Shown in pieces: positions 33,767 to 42,352 of a stretch of DNA of 64,000 nt. The position numbers and the translations under genes are program-made. The first letter of the stretch is position 1; each line of letters opens with the position of its first letter. A model generated the notes under the pieces. It was given only the letters and a program-made list of their open reading frames with translations. It was not told where the DNA came from and made no database searches. Origin of the DNA: Thermoplasmata archaeon (GTDB lineage Archaea; Thermoplasmatota; Thermoplasmata; Methanomassiliicoccales; Methanomethylophilaceae); the NCBI GenBank assembly GCA_015063165.1, contig SUSZ01000005.1, positions 46,223 through 110,222 on the forward strand, read 5' to 3'.

Positions 33767-34993
33767 TCATGGTTCGTGGTAGTTGATCGCCAGGACATCG
33801 AGGGTCTCGACCTTGCACTGTATCCCGAGCCTCTCGGAGAAGCTGGGAACGCTGCGCCCGTCGTCGCCGGACACGAATTCCTTGACGTAGGTTCCCGAAT
33901 CGGTCTCGAGCTCGAGATCGAAGGAGTCGTCGGTGATCGAGTCCGCCTTAACCCAGTGTATCATCCTCTTCCTCACAAGGTCGGCACGTCTGTGCTCGAC
34001 TCTGCGTGGAGTCCTCTGATCGATGGTGGCGTTCTTGAACGATAATGCAACGTCAATTACTAGTTCTTTATTAACTTTACCATCTGCTTTGACGTGCACG
34101 CGATAAACCTTGTCCGAAGCCGCTCCTTTGTATCTCTCGACCGCTTCGCGCTTTACGAAGTGCAGCTCCCTGTATCCGGCGAGCTCGTTGTCGTTGGCGC
34201 GTTCCGCCAGCTCGTCGAGGTCTATGTTCCTGACCTTGGGGTCGCTTATCTCGAGGACGAACGGCCTTCCGTCTCCCAGCATGCACGCGTCGATGTCCTC
34301 GCGTCCCATGCCGTGGAAGAAGTGCTCCTTGCCCCGGGTCATATCGAGCGCGATGTCCCCGATGATCTCCTGGACGGAGGTCTCGTACATCTTCCCCTTG
34401 CCGTGGCAGTGGTCGCAGCCCTTGCCGTGGCAGACCCTGCAGGGCCAGATGGTCTGGGGTATCTCCCTGCTGTACTTGTTGTAGCGTCCCGCTATGAACA
34501 GAGGGGCTATGTCGAGGGCGACGTCGGCGAAGCGGGTGTCCACGCACGCCACGACCTGGGGGTTCTTGAACTCCACCGGGCGGTGGATGGACTGTATCGC
34601 GATCTTTCCGATCTCGCGGTTGAGCTCCGATTTTATGCCTTCGGCGTTCTCCAGACCGAGCTCCTCTATGAGCTCCCTCTCCCTCTTGGCGACCTCCGGC
34701 TCCACCTTGGTGCCTATGAGGAAGTTGTCGGACTCCACCTCGTTGACCCTCTCGGCCGCGGCCTCGGCGAACCTTCCGATGAGGTCGAACACGTTCTCGC
34801 AGAGTGGGCAGAACTCGTCTGCAGGTGCGTCCGCTCCCTTCTCGGCGAGGGCCTCGCGTATCATTCTTCCGCGGACGTCGTTGGTCATGCACGTGCCGAG
34901 CTTCCCGAACATGCGTCCAAGGCAGCGGTCGCACAGCCCTCTGGAGGCTAGCTCCTGGGCTTTGTCGAGGTTCTCTTCGATCCAGGTCTCCAT
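33767..34993 (-). CDS. pus10: tRNA pseudouridine synthase Pus10
   Basis: 408 residues. The N-terminal zinc and THUMP-like part has CDRCLGRMFG and CPLCENVFD; a second CxxC pair is CRVCHGKGCDHCHGKG. The catalytic domain shows GREDIDACMLGDGRPFVLEI, with the conserved Asp in ED-ID. Pus10 makes pseudouridine 54 and 55 in archaeal tRNA. It lies between the KH protein and L21e. Confidence 0.93.
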   Translation of the reverse strand: METWIEENLDKAQELASRGLCDRCLGRMFGKLGTCMTNDVRGRMIREALAEKGADAPADEFCPLCENVFDLIGRFAEAAAERVNEVESDNFLIGTKVEPEVAKRERELIEELGLENAEGIKSELNREIGKIAIQSIHRPVEFKNPQVVACVDTRFADVALDIAPLFIAGRYNKYSREIPQTIWPCRVCHGKGCDHCHGKGKMYETSVQEIIGDIALDMTRGKEHFFHGMGREDIDACMLGDGRPFVLEISDPKVRNIDLDELAERANDNELAGYRELHFVKREAVERYKGAASDKVYRVHVKADGKVNKELVIDVALSFKNATIDQRTPRRVEHRRADLVRKRMIHWVKADSITDDSFDLELETDSGTYVKEFVSGDDGRSVPSFSERLGIQCKVETLDVLAINYHEP

Positions 34994-35002
34994 CCCTGTC
35001 CC

Positions 35003-35551
35003 TCAGAGGTCGAATCCCATCTCGGTGATCCTAAGCATCGGGCGCTGGCTCTCAAGATAATGGTATACTGTGGCGTGCTCGCTTCCGCCGAGGAGCAGCT
35101 CCACCGCATGCTTGGCCACGGGGAGGCTCACGCTGTTGCCTATGAGCGCCACGGTGTTCCCGTAGACGACCATGTCGCATCCCGTGAGCTCCTCGATGAT
35201 CCTGCGGGTCTTCCCGTTCTTGCCTATCAGGCGGCCCCTAACGCGGGACACCTGGCTGGAGCGGTCTCCTACGAACTCCTTTATGTCTACGACTTCGAGG
35301 TACTCGTCGTCGTCGAACAGCCTCATGGCCTTCTCGGGGTTGAATCCCCTGCCCACGGCCTTTATGACATCGAGGATCTTCAGCGCCATGACGGGGTCTT
35401 CCAGCTCCACGTCGTCGTGGATGGTGACCTCCCCTTCCTCGGTGTCTATGTCAATCTTGATTCCGGAGATGCTTTGAAGGGTCTTCTTGGTCTCCCCGTT
35501 CTTTCCTATAAGGGTGCCCACTCTGTCTGCCGGGACCCTGATCGATCTCAT
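35003..35551 (-). CDS. KH-domain RNA-binding protein (Dim2/Pno1/Krr1-like)
   Basis: 182 residues with two KH domains, each with a GxxG loop: LIGKNGETKKTL near residue 13 and LIGKNGKTRRIIEELTG near residue 109. Eukaryotic homologues assist small-subunit maturation with Dim1 and Rio kinases. The archaeal gene is coupled to Rio1 here: its ATG overlaps the rio1 stop by 4 nt. Confidence 0.92.
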   Translation of the reverse strand: MRSIRVPADRVGTLIGKNGETKKTLQSISGIKIDIDTEEGEVTIHDDVELEDPVMALKILDVIKAVGRGFNPEKAMRLFDDDEYLEVVDIKEFVGDRSSQVSRVRGRLIGKNGKTRRIIEELTGCDMVVYGNTVALIGNSVSLPVAKHAVELLLGGSEHATVYHYLESQRPMLRITEMGFDL

Positions 35552-36342
35552 TCCTCTTCCTCCTCGTCGTCTTTTCCGTTCAGGGTCTCATCCAGTATGA
35601 CCGCGTCGTCGATGATGTCTGCTCCCCTGTTTCTGAAGAATCTGTTGATGTTGCGTATGTCCCTCTCCAGGTACTCCTTGGCGTTGTAGAAATCCGAAGT
35701 CATGGCCTGGCCCACGTCTATCATGATGGGCTGGTCGTCGAGCATCAGTATGTTGTACTCGCTGAGGTCCCCGTGGACGAGATGGGCCTTCTGCCATCCG
35801 TCTATGATGAACGACACGACCTCGTCATAGGTGTCCGTAGGATCTTCCAGGACGCAGTCCTTCAGCTGAGGGGCGGGGCCTGTCTCGTCGCCTATGTACT
35901 CCATGAGGAGGCAGTTGTTGTCGAACGCTATGGGTTCGGGGACGGGGATCTCCGCGTCGTAGTACCTGATGAGGTTCTTGTACTCCTTGTTCACCCATGC
36001 GTAGATCATCTTCCAGCGGTTCCCCCTGACTCCTCTGAATCTGGGGTCGCCCTCCACGTACTGGGACACCCTCTTGAACGTGGATGTGGAAGTCCTGAAT
36101 ATCTTCAGGGCGAGGGGGTCCTCGTCCTCGTCGGTAGCATAGAAGACGTTCCCTTCCTTGCCTGTGGAGATGGGGTAGTGGACCCTGTCTATGAGGCCGT
36201 CGGTCATGAACCCGTAGATGGTCATGAGGGTCTTCTTGTCGAATACCTCGCCGTCGGTCTGCCTCTCGTCCCCGGTCTTGTTGGTCTTGAGGGCGTCCAC
36301 ATGCTTTTCCAGATATGCGTACTTCTCTTCGTATGAAGGCAT
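35548..36342 (-). CDS. rio1: RIO1-family serine/threonine protein kinase
   Basis: 264 residues. Kinase motifs: glycine-poor loop STGKEGNVFYA, LALKIFRTS (catalytic Lys), HGDLSEYNIL (catalytic loop) and MIDVGQAM (DFG-equivalent). The Asp/Glu-rich tail (DDEEEEE) is typical. RIO1 acts late in 40S or archaeal 30S maturation. It stands between aIF1A and the KH protein, as in many archaea. Confidence 0.95.
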   Translation of the reverse strand: MPSYEEKYAYLEKHVDALKTNKTGDERQTDGEVFDKKTLMTIYGFMTDGLIDRVHYPISTGKEGNVFYATDEDEDPLALKIFRTSTSTFKRVSQYVEGDPRFRGVRGNRWKMIYAWVNKEYKNLIRYYDAEIPVPEPIAFDNNCLLMEYIGDETGPAPQLKDCVLEDPTDTYDEVVSFIIDGWQKAHLVHGDLSEYNILMLDDQPIMIDVGQAMTSDFYNAKEYLERDIRNINRFFRNRGADIIDDAVILDETLNGKDDEEEEE

Positions 36343-36358
36343 GCGGACACCTCCTGGA

Positions 36359-36688
36359 TCAGAAAATGTCCAGGTTCTTCGGGACCTTGTTCCTTCTGCT
36401 GAGGTTGACCGCCTGCGTCTTGGTGTATCTGAACCTGATGTCGCATTTGTCGGGCTGGAAGTCCCACACGGATATGATCAGGAGGTCTCCCTCTCTTATC
36501 CACATGCGCTTCTTGATCTTGCCGGGAATGCGGCCGACGCGGGACACTCCGTCCTCGCACATCACTTTGATCTTAGATGCTCCCAGAAGCTGGTCTGCTA
36601 TGCCGAACATCTCCCCCTCTTTGATGTTGGGGAGACGCACGCGCGTGACATCCTCGTCTGGGGATTCCAACGGTTGATTGTCGCTCAT
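36359..36688 (-). CDS. eif1a: Translation initiation factor aIF1A
   Basis: 109 residues with the S1-like OB fold: VRLPNIKEGEMFGIADQLLG, VGRIPGKIKKRMWIREGDLL and FQPDKCDIRFRYTK. It binds the A site of the small subunit during initiation. It heads the operon with rio1, KH, pus10, rpl21e, rpoF, DUF655 and rsmA. A minus-strand TATA box ATATTTTTATAAAAG lies near 36724-36738. Confidence 0.95.
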   Translation of the reverse strand: MSDNQPLESPDEDVTRVRLPNIKEGEMFGIADQLLGASKIKVMCEDGVSRVGRIPGKIKKRMWIREGDLLIISVWDFQPDKCDIRFRYTKTQAVNLSRRNKVPKNLDIF

Positions 36689-36823
36689 CTTATCTACTCC
36701 AATAATCGCACCATGTAAACTCCTTTTATAAAAATATGCCTTTTTACGGAACCCTCCGCCGGGCTCTGCCAACAAGGTTTTCCTTTGCAAATGATTATAA
36801 ATGATAGGTCGATGAGGGTCTAG

Positions 36824-36896
36824 GCTCCGGTAGTGTAGTGGCCAATCATTCAGCCCTTTCGAGGCTGACACACGGGTTCGAATCCCGTCCGGAGCA
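36824..36896 (+). tRNA. tRNA-Glu (TTC)
   Basis: 73-nt cloverleaf: acceptor GCTCCGG/CCGGAGC, anticodon stem CAGCC/GGCTG around CTTTCGA (anticodon TTC), T-arm CGGG-TTCGAAT-CCCG. No CCA is encoded. An ATGATTATAAATG TATA region precedes it. The HAD-like gene converges on it, ending 1 nt beyond the tRNA. Confidence 0.95.
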
Positions 36897-36897
36897 C

Positions 36898-38001
36898 TCA
36901 CTTTCCTAAGATTCTCTCACGCGACTTCTCGCACTTCTCGGTGAGCTCGTCGATGTCCTCGTTCTCGGTGATGTAGACCTCCGGGAACGGCGTCTTCTCG
37001 CTGAGGAGCTTGTCCCCGAGGTTCCTGTCCGGGAAGTCCCCGCTGTCCAGGAACCCTCTGTCCCAGGCGTCGGCCAGGTCCAGGACGGCCTGAATGCCCT
37101 TGTCGTAGAACACATGGGCGAACACGGCCCCCACGGTGGCGCTCTCGGATATGATCGCGATGTTGCTCCCCCTGATGGCGAAGTCGGAGCCGTTGAACGC
37201 GATGGCCAGGCCGGACCCGTCCCTGACGAGGTCCATCGTCTGGTAGTCGGTGTGGTCCCCTCCGATGTAGACGGTGCCGTCCAGGTCGACGCTGTTCTGC
37301 CTCCTGAGGTCCAGCAGCCTGTAGGCCTTCTTGCTGGAGTTCATCGGGACGCAGGACTCCATGAGGGCCCTCCCCGGCTCGATCATGTTGTCCGCTAGGG
37401 CGCTGTCCAGGGTGTTGGTGATCTTGATGTCCTTCCTGTCGAGGCTCATGGGGACGTTCAGGCGGTACTTCACGTCGGGGATCTCCAGGGAGCATATCTC
37501 CTCGGCGACCTCCCTGAGCTCCTTCGAGGCGACGCGTCCGAGCATGCAGTGGTCGATGTCGGACTCGGTGCAGGCAGATTCGCAGAGGGGCACGTCCAGC
37601 TCGATCTCCAGCGCCAGCATGCTCTGCTCGTAGGCGGAGGTGGTGATGAACGTGGGCATGAGGTTCGAAAGGTACTCCATGGACTCCTTGGCCTCGGGCA
37701 TCAGGGTGAGGGCGTCCTTCGAGTACTCGTACAGGAGGTTGTTCGTGGCTCCGTGCGCCTTGAGGAACGGGATGGCGAACTTCGGGACGTTCCCGGCGAC
37801 GGCCTCCTCCCTTCCCAGGACGTAGGTGACCAGGTTGTCGTATCTGGTCAGGACGTCGTAGAAGTGCCTTCCGTTCGGGATTATCCTCTCGCAGAGGTCC
37901 CTGACGCTGTCGTTACGGGTGAGGAATCCCCTGCTCCCGCAGATGAACATCTTGTCGTTAGGCAGTCCCAGCTCAAGCGTCGGATCGAATTCTCCTGACA
38001 T
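36898..38001 (-). CDS. HAD-like protein (COG4030/EhaR-like), probably not catalytic
   Basis: 367 residues. It resembles a euryarchaeal HAD-superfamily group recalled as COG4030, which includes proteins labelled EhaR. Such proteins open with a DxEGPLTxND motif. Here the segment reads FICGSRGFLTRNDS, with the nucleophilic Asp replaced by Gly. A later IGGDHTDYQTMDLV resembles HAD motif IV. The substitution suggests loss of phosphatase activity. It is followed after 5 nt by the formyltransferase-like gene, upstream on this strand. Confidence 0.6.
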   Translation of the reverse strand: MSGEFDPTLELGLPNDKMFICGSRGFLTRNDSVRDLCERIIPNGRHFYDVLTRYDNLVTYVLGREEAVAGNVPKFAIPFLKAHGATNNLLYEYSKDALTLMPEAKESMEYLSNLMPTFITTSAYEQSMLALEIELDVPLCESACTESDIDHCMLGRVASKELREVAEEICSLEIPDVKYRLNVPMSLDRKDIKITNTLDSALADNMIEPGRALMESCVPMNSSKKAYRLLDLRRQNSVDLDGTVYIGGDHTDYQTMDLVRDGSGLAIAFNGSDFAIRGSNIAIISESATVGAVFAHVFYDKGIQAVLDLADAWDRGFLDSGDFPDRNLGDKLLSEKTPFPEVYITENEDIDELTEKCEKSRERILGK

Positions 38002-38006
38002 CTTCC

Positions 38007-38828
38007 TCACTCCAGAGCGGCGTCCACCTGCTCCGACAGGTCGTAGGGCCCGTCGATCGGCTTCCCGTCGGCGTACAGCTTCTTGTCCTTCATGGACACC
38101 TTCCCGTCGGCGAAGGCCTTGATCGTGGCCACGATGAGGGGGAGCTCCCTTCTGGAGCCGTCCTCCCTGATCTTCTTGAACAGGGGCTCCTCGGCCCCCT
38201 CGTTCTTCTTTATATCCTCGAGGGTGGACGTCTCCAGCTTCCTCTCCATGTCCTCCCAGAGGCGGTCGTACTCCCCGCCGCGAATGGGGAACTCGCAGTA
38301 GGTGAGCGCGGCTCCCCTGTCCCACTCCTCGGTGCAGATGTGCATCATGGCGCCCTGGCTATCCGCCTTCTCGGCTATGAGCTGCCAGATGACCTCCTGC
38401 CAGGTCCCCTTGGGCCCGTCGGGAAGGGCGGGATGCAGGTTGAGCATGTCGAACGCCCTGCAGGTCTCGTCGTCCATCCACATCATGTATCCTGCCAGAA
38501 TGCCCAGGTCGAACTCGTAGGGTGAGGTCTTCTCTCTCAGGAGCTTGCCGTACTCCGCCCTCCACGCGTCCTCGTCCTCCTTGCGGAGCTCCGGCTCGAA
38601 CCTCTTCCAGGACGCGGTCACCAGCGGGATGCCGTATCCCTCGACCATGTCGAAGAAGATCTGCCTCTGCTCCTTGCGGGGGTTGTCTTCCTCCTTGTTA
38701 TCCCAGTTGCAGAAAACGAACGGAATTTCGATATCTAGGGCTCCTTCGGCCTTCTTGTCCATGACCGCTTTGAGGAGATTGCGGGACCCTGGGCCCCTGC
38801 CTGTGGAGAACCAACCTAACCTGAGCAT
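38007..38828 (-). CDS. Formyltransferase-fold protein (PurN-like)
   Basis: 273 residues. The N-terminus (RLGWFSTGRGPGSRNLLKAV) and NLHPALPDGPKGTWQEVIW match the glycinamide-ribonucleotide formyltransferase fold, including the NxH catalytic pair near residue 135. The C-terminal 70 residues are extra and charged. The exact reaction is uncertain, since many archaea use PurT-type formate-dependent enzymes instead. It could act in folate- or tetrahydromethanopterin-linked formyl transfer. It lies between archease and the HAD-like gene with short gaps. Confidence 0.75.
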   Translation of the reverse strand: MLRLGWFSTGRGPGSRNLLKAVMDKKAEGALDIEIPFVFCNWDNKEEDNPRKEQRQIFFDMVEGYGIPLVTASWKRFEPELRKEDEDAWRAEYGKLLREKTSPYEFDLGILAGYMMWMDDETCRAFDMLNLHPALPDGPKGTWQEVIWQLIAEKADSQGAMMHICTEEWDRGAALTYCEFPIRGGEYDRLWEDMERKLETSTLEDIKKNEGAEEPLFKKIREDGSRRELPLIVATIKAFADGKVSMKDKKLYADGKPIDGPYDLSEQVDAALE

Positions 38829-38863
38829 CGTCCCACCATTGTCGAGCATATAGATAAAAAGAA

Positions 38864-39271
38864 TCAGACATCGAAGACCACGGTGACCGAAGGAGCGGTC
38901 CTGTCGACCTCCATCATGTGGTAGGTCACCGCCTTGATCTCCGACCTGGTCCTGTGCTTGGACCTGTCGAGCTTCTCGCCTCTGCCGTCGCAGACGACCT
39001 TATTCCCATCGAAGCCGACTTTCAGCTCCTTGAAGATCATCTCGTCGCAGTCCAGCATGAACAGGAGCTCCGAAAGGAAGGAGTACAGCATATCCTCGTC
39101 GTCCATCCCCTCCACCTCGAAGCGGACCTCTTCCGAAGTCCCGACGTTGGCTAGGTCTACGGTCTGGTCGAACAGGGCGAACCCGGCGTTGGCGAAGCAT
39201 TCCTCGACGGTGCTCCCGAACGCCTTCACCATAAGGTCCGCGGTGTGGTCGATGAGGATGTACCTTTCCAT
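38864..39271 (-). CDS. Archease
   Basis: 135 residues, full length. Signature YILIDHTADLMVKAFG at the start with the metal-binding Asp of DHTAD, then a C-terminal EIKAVTYHMMEV. Archease activates the RNA ligase RtcB, which joins tRNA halves after intron removal. It is divergent from the HD-domain gene. Confidence 0.92.
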   Translation of the reverse strand: MERYILIDHTADLMVKAFGSTVEECFANAGFALFDQTVDLANVGTSEEVRFEVEGMDDEDMLYSFLSELLFMLDCDEMIFKELKVGFDGNKVVCDGRGEKLDRSKHRTRSEIKAVTYHMMEVDRTAPSVTVVFDV

Positions 39272-39359
39272 GATATACCGAATTTCAAGGTCCGATATCA
39301 ACGTTGCCGACGAAATCAGGTCGGGGCGGGTAAATATCCGTATGTCGTGCGCGACAGGG

Positions 39360-40010
39360 ATGGAAGAAGAAGCGTTCGAGAGGGCCAAGGAGTTCGCGGA
39401 GAAGGTGTTCGAGGGGGATTCCAGCGGGCACGACATCCACCACACCCTGAGGGTCCATTCATTGGCGAGGTCCATATGCGCCGAGGAGGGAGGCGACGAG
39501 GACGTCGTCCGTATGGCCGCTCTTCTCCATGATGTCGACGATCCGAAGCTGTTCCATTCCACCGGATATCCCAACGCCCGCAGGTTCATGGAGGGGGAAG
39601 GTATGGACTCGGAAACGATCGAGAGGGTCGTCAGGATAATCACCCAGATCTCGTTCAAGGGCACAGGCACCGTCGTTCCGGACAGCTTGGAAGGCAGGAT
39701 AGTCCAGGATGCCGACAGGATGGACGCCATCGGCGCGATAGGCATAGCCAGGGCGTTCGCCTACGGAGGCAGCCGCGGGCGTCCCATGCACAATCCCGGG
39801 GAGAAGCCGAAGGAGAACATGACCGAGGCCGAGTACCGCGTGAACCAGGGCACGACGGTCAACCACTTCTACGAGAAGCTTCTGAAGCTGAAGAATCTGA
39901 TGAACACCGATGCCGCGAAGAGGATGGCCGAGGCCCGCCACAGGTACATGCAGGGCTTCCTGGACGAGTTCATGGACGAGTGGGACGGAAAGCGCCGATT
40001 TCTAGCATAG
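39360..40010 (+). CDS. HD-domain phosphohydrolase (YpgQ-like), TAG-terminated
   Basis: 216 residues. The HD motif set is complete: SGHDIHHTLRV, ALLHDVDDPK, and DADRMDAIGAIGIARAF. Relatives act on nucleotides or polyphosphates; the substrate is unknown here. The ATG at 39360 gives the family start; one at 39342 would add six residues. It ends with TAG where the family ends. The next in-frame stop, TGA at 40068-40070, would add 19 non-conserved residues, so TAG acts here as a real stop. Confidence 0.85.
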   Translation: MEEEAFERAKEFAEKVFEGDSSGHDIHHTLRVHSLARSICAEEGGDEDVVRMAALLHDVDDPKLFHSTGYPNARRFMEGEGMDSETIERVVRIITQISFKGTGTVVPDSLEGRIVQDADRMDAIGAIGIARAFAYGGSRGRPMHNPGEKPKENMTEAEYRVNQGTTVNHFYEKLLKLKNLMNTDAAKRMAEARHRYMQGFLDEFMDEWDGKRRFLA

Positions 40011-40044
40011 CCGGTTTTTAGTAGTTCGATTAAAAGTAGAAATT

Positions 40045-40059
40045 CTACGAATATCGTAG
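40045..40059. promoter_or_regulatory. Palindromic operator copy 3, upstream of nadX
   Basis: CTACGAATATCGTAG has the same CTACGA...TCGTAG arms as the two copies upstream of the alanine symporter (3101, 3151). It ends 88 nt before the aspartate dehydrogenase ATG, and a CTTAATATGG TATA candidate lies between. Confidence 0.55.
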
Positions 40060-40147
40060 ATAAACTGTGATTATCGAACGAATTATGGGTATTTTTCTGT
40101 CAGTATCCCGTAAGTGCTTAATATGGATAACAATTTAAGCCGTCCTC

Positions 40148-40954
40148 ATGCGTATTACGATCGTAGGATGCGGCTCAATCGGGTCCAGGCTTGCTTTGGC
40201 CGCAGATGAGATGGCCGAGGTCAAGAGGATATATCTGACGGACAGCGTTCCCGGAATCGCCGAGGAGCTCGCCGCCAGGATGAAGAAAGCCATCGTCGTC
40301 GAGGACGTCGAGGAGGAGCTCTACCACTGCGACCTCGTCATCGAGTCCGCCACCCAGGCTGCCGCCAAGCAGATCCTGCCCAAGGTGGTCTCCAGAGGCG
40401 TGGACATCATGGTGACGTCCGTCGGAGCCCTGGTGGACGACGAGTTCCGCGAGATGGTCATGCAGAAGGCCAGCGAATGCGAAGCCAAGGTGTACATCCC
40501 GTCTGGAGCCGTCTGCGGAACCGACGGCCTGAGGTCCTCTTCCGTAGGAGAGCTGGAAGAGGTCGAGCTCATCGTCACCAAGGGACCCAAGAGCTTCCAC
40601 AACGTCCAGTATGTCATCGACAAGGGGATCGACGTCGACCAGGTGAAGGAGAAGACCGTCATCTACTCCGGCCCTGCAAGGGAGGCGGTCAAGGACTTCC
40701 CCAAGAACGTGAACGTCGCGGCTACCGTCAGCCTTCTGGGAATCGGATTCGACAGGACCAAGGTCACCATCGTTCTGGATCCCGAGACGCACAGCAACTC
40801 CCACGAGCTCAAGCTCAAGGGCGAGTTCGGGGAGATGGACTGCCACACGTTCAACGTTCCATATCCAGACAACCCCAAGACCTCGTATCTCGCGGCGATG
40901 TCCACGATATCCGCGCTGAAGAGGATCGTCAGGAACGAGTGGATCGGAATCTGA
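40148..40954 (+). CDS. nadX: L-aspartate dehydrogenase
   Basis: 268 residues. The Rossmann start MRITIVGCGSIGSRLALAAD is followed by ESATQAAAKQILPKVV, SVGALVDDEF and PSGAVCGTDGLR, all typical of the archaeal enzyme. It oxidises aspartate to iminoaspartate with NAD(P) for NAD synthesis, and works in reverse in vitro. NadA is not adjacent. A perfect hairpin terminator follows at 40971-40990. The upstream palindrome links it to the symporter at 1546. Confidence 0.92.
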   Translation: MRITIVGCGSIGSRLALAADEMAEVKRIYLTDSVPGIAEELAARMKKAIVVEDVEEELYHCDLVIESATQAAAKQILPKVVSRGVDIMVTSVGALVDDEFREMVMQKASECEAKVYIPSGAVCGTDGLRSSSVGELEEVELIVTKGPKSFHNVQYVIDKGIDVDQVKEKTVIYSGPAREAVKDFPKNVNVAATVSLLGIGFDRTKVTIVLDPETHSNSHELKLKGEFGEMDCHTFNVPYPDNPKTSYLAAMSTISALKRIVRNEWIGI

Positions 40955-40970
40955 TCCTGGTAAACTATTC

Positions 40971-40990
40971 CGGAGCGGCCTTCCGCTCCG
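40971..40990 (+). terminator. Terminator hairpin after nadX
   Basis: A perfect 8-bp stem, CGGAGCGG/CCGCTCCG, around CCTT, 17 nt after the stop. No U-run follows directly. Confidence 0.5.
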
Positions 40991-41263
40991 ATTCGCGCCC
41001 TCGTACGGTGGCAAGGGCCTTCCCATGTCCATGACGGTGTACGCGTCTCCGAGAACGTGACGGAACCGGACGGCTGCGCCTATGTCGCAGCAGACCTCGG
41101 CCCGATTGTCTGCGCGCTGGCGATCCTCGCCCTTGTGCACCACGGCAGAAGCCCTGGATGGGACTGAGGGGATGACCCTCTCGGTCCTCCCGGATGGACG
41201 ATTTACGAAGCGTATGGACCAGTCTACCGACATGGTTATTTTCCACATTTAGATTACCCTAAC
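40991..41263. other. Unassigned region between nadX and the peptidase gene
   Basis: About 270 nt without a gene I can support. On the minus strand a frame beginning near 41233 has GC-rich third positions for about 95 codons, but it has no stop before running antisense through nadX. It may be a decayed gene or chance. The peptidase promoter lies near the right edge, which is AT-rich (ATGGTTATTTTCC). Confidence 0.3.
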
Positions 41264-42352
41264 ATGGCAAAATCAAGGGCCGAGAGGCTCATATCGAACG
41301 CTGAAGGCATGGATGCCGTCGTCATAGCCAACGACGGGGAGCCCTTCCTGGACTCCACGTTCTGGTATCTCACGGAGCAGTCCTCCGGAACCTTCGAAGG
41401 CTCCTTCGCCATCGTCAGGAAGGACGGGACGCTGGACGTCATAGTAAGCATCCTCGAGGAGGAGTCCGCGAACGACGGAGTCGGGGATGTCCACGTGTAC
41501 CACGACCGCGAGGAGAGGGAGAAGTACATCAGGGACGCCCTTTCCGGATGCTCCAAGGTAGGGTTCAACACCCATTCCGCCACCTACGCCGCCGTCCAGT
41601 ACGTCAAGAAGGTAGCCGCGGACATAGAGCCCGTGGACGCCGGGAACGCCATCGATGCGACGGTATCTGTTAAGGACGCCAAGGAGATCGAGGCCACAAA
41701 GCACGCATGCAAGATATCCTCCCAGGTCGCCGCGGAGATCCCCGACTATCTGTCCGAAGGCGTCTCCGAGAAGGAGGTCGCGGCGAGGATGGACAGCAGG
41801 ATGCGCGAGCTCGGAGGCACCGGCAACGCCTTCGACACGATCGCGGCTTTCGGAGCATATTCCTCCCAGCCCCACCACATGCCCTGCGACTACAGGCTCA
41901 AGAAGGGCGACACCGCTCTGTTCGACTTCGGTTCCAAGTACGACAGGTACTGCTCGGACATGACCCGCACCGTGTTCCTCGGGAAGCCCCCGGAGATCCT
42001 GGAGAGGGCGTACGAGGTCGTCCGCGAGGCCCAGCTGGCCGGGATCGCGGAATACCACGACGGAGCCAAAGCCAACGCCGCGGACCTCGCCGCCAGGAAG
42101 ATCATAGACGAATCCGAGTTCAAGGGCAAGTTCATCCATTCCTTCGGGCACGGCATCGGCATGGACGTCCACCAGGCCATATCCGTCTCGCCCAGGTCCG
42201 ACCAGATCCTCCACGCCGGCAACGTCATCTCCGCCGAGCCCGGGATCTACATCCCCGGAGTCGGCGGCATAAGGATCGAGGACACCTGTCTTGTGACCGA
42301 GAACGGGTGCGAGGTACTCACTTCGTTCGACCATTCCTTCACGGTGGTATGA
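41264..42352 (+). CDS. M24-family Xaa-Pro aminopeptidase/dipeptidase
   Basis: 362 residues. The pita-bread catalytic domain carries the metal ligands: DFGSKYDRYCSDMTRTV (two Asp), HSFGHGIGMDVHQ (His), ISAEPGIY (Glu) and GGIRIEDT (Glu). The N-terminal creatinase-like domain is present. It cleaves Xaa-Pro dipeptides. The stop overlaps the TldD start, so peptide breakdown genes form an operon. Confidence 0.93.
   Translation: MAKSRAERLISNAEGMDAVVIANDGEPFLDSTFWYLTEQSSGTFEGSFAIVRKDGTLDVIVSILEEESANDGVGDVHVYHDREEREKYIRDALSGCSKVGFNTHSATYAAVQYVKKVAADIEPVDAGNAIDATVSVKDAKEIEATKHACKISSQVAAEIPDYLSEGVSEKEVAARMDSRMRELGGTGNAFDTIAAFGAYSSQPHHMPCDYRLKKGDTALFDFGSKYDRYCSDMTRTVFLGKPPEILERAYEVVREAQLAGIAEYHDGAKANAADLAARKIIDESEFKGKFIHSFGHGIGMDVHQAISVSPRSDQILHAGNVISAEPGIYIPGVGGIRIEDTCLVTENGCEVLTSFDHSFTVV

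Noticed and set aside
39360-40070. Read-through of TAG in the HD gene
   Set aside because: The protein already has family length at the TAG. The 19 extra codons are not conserved-looking and overlap the nadX operator.
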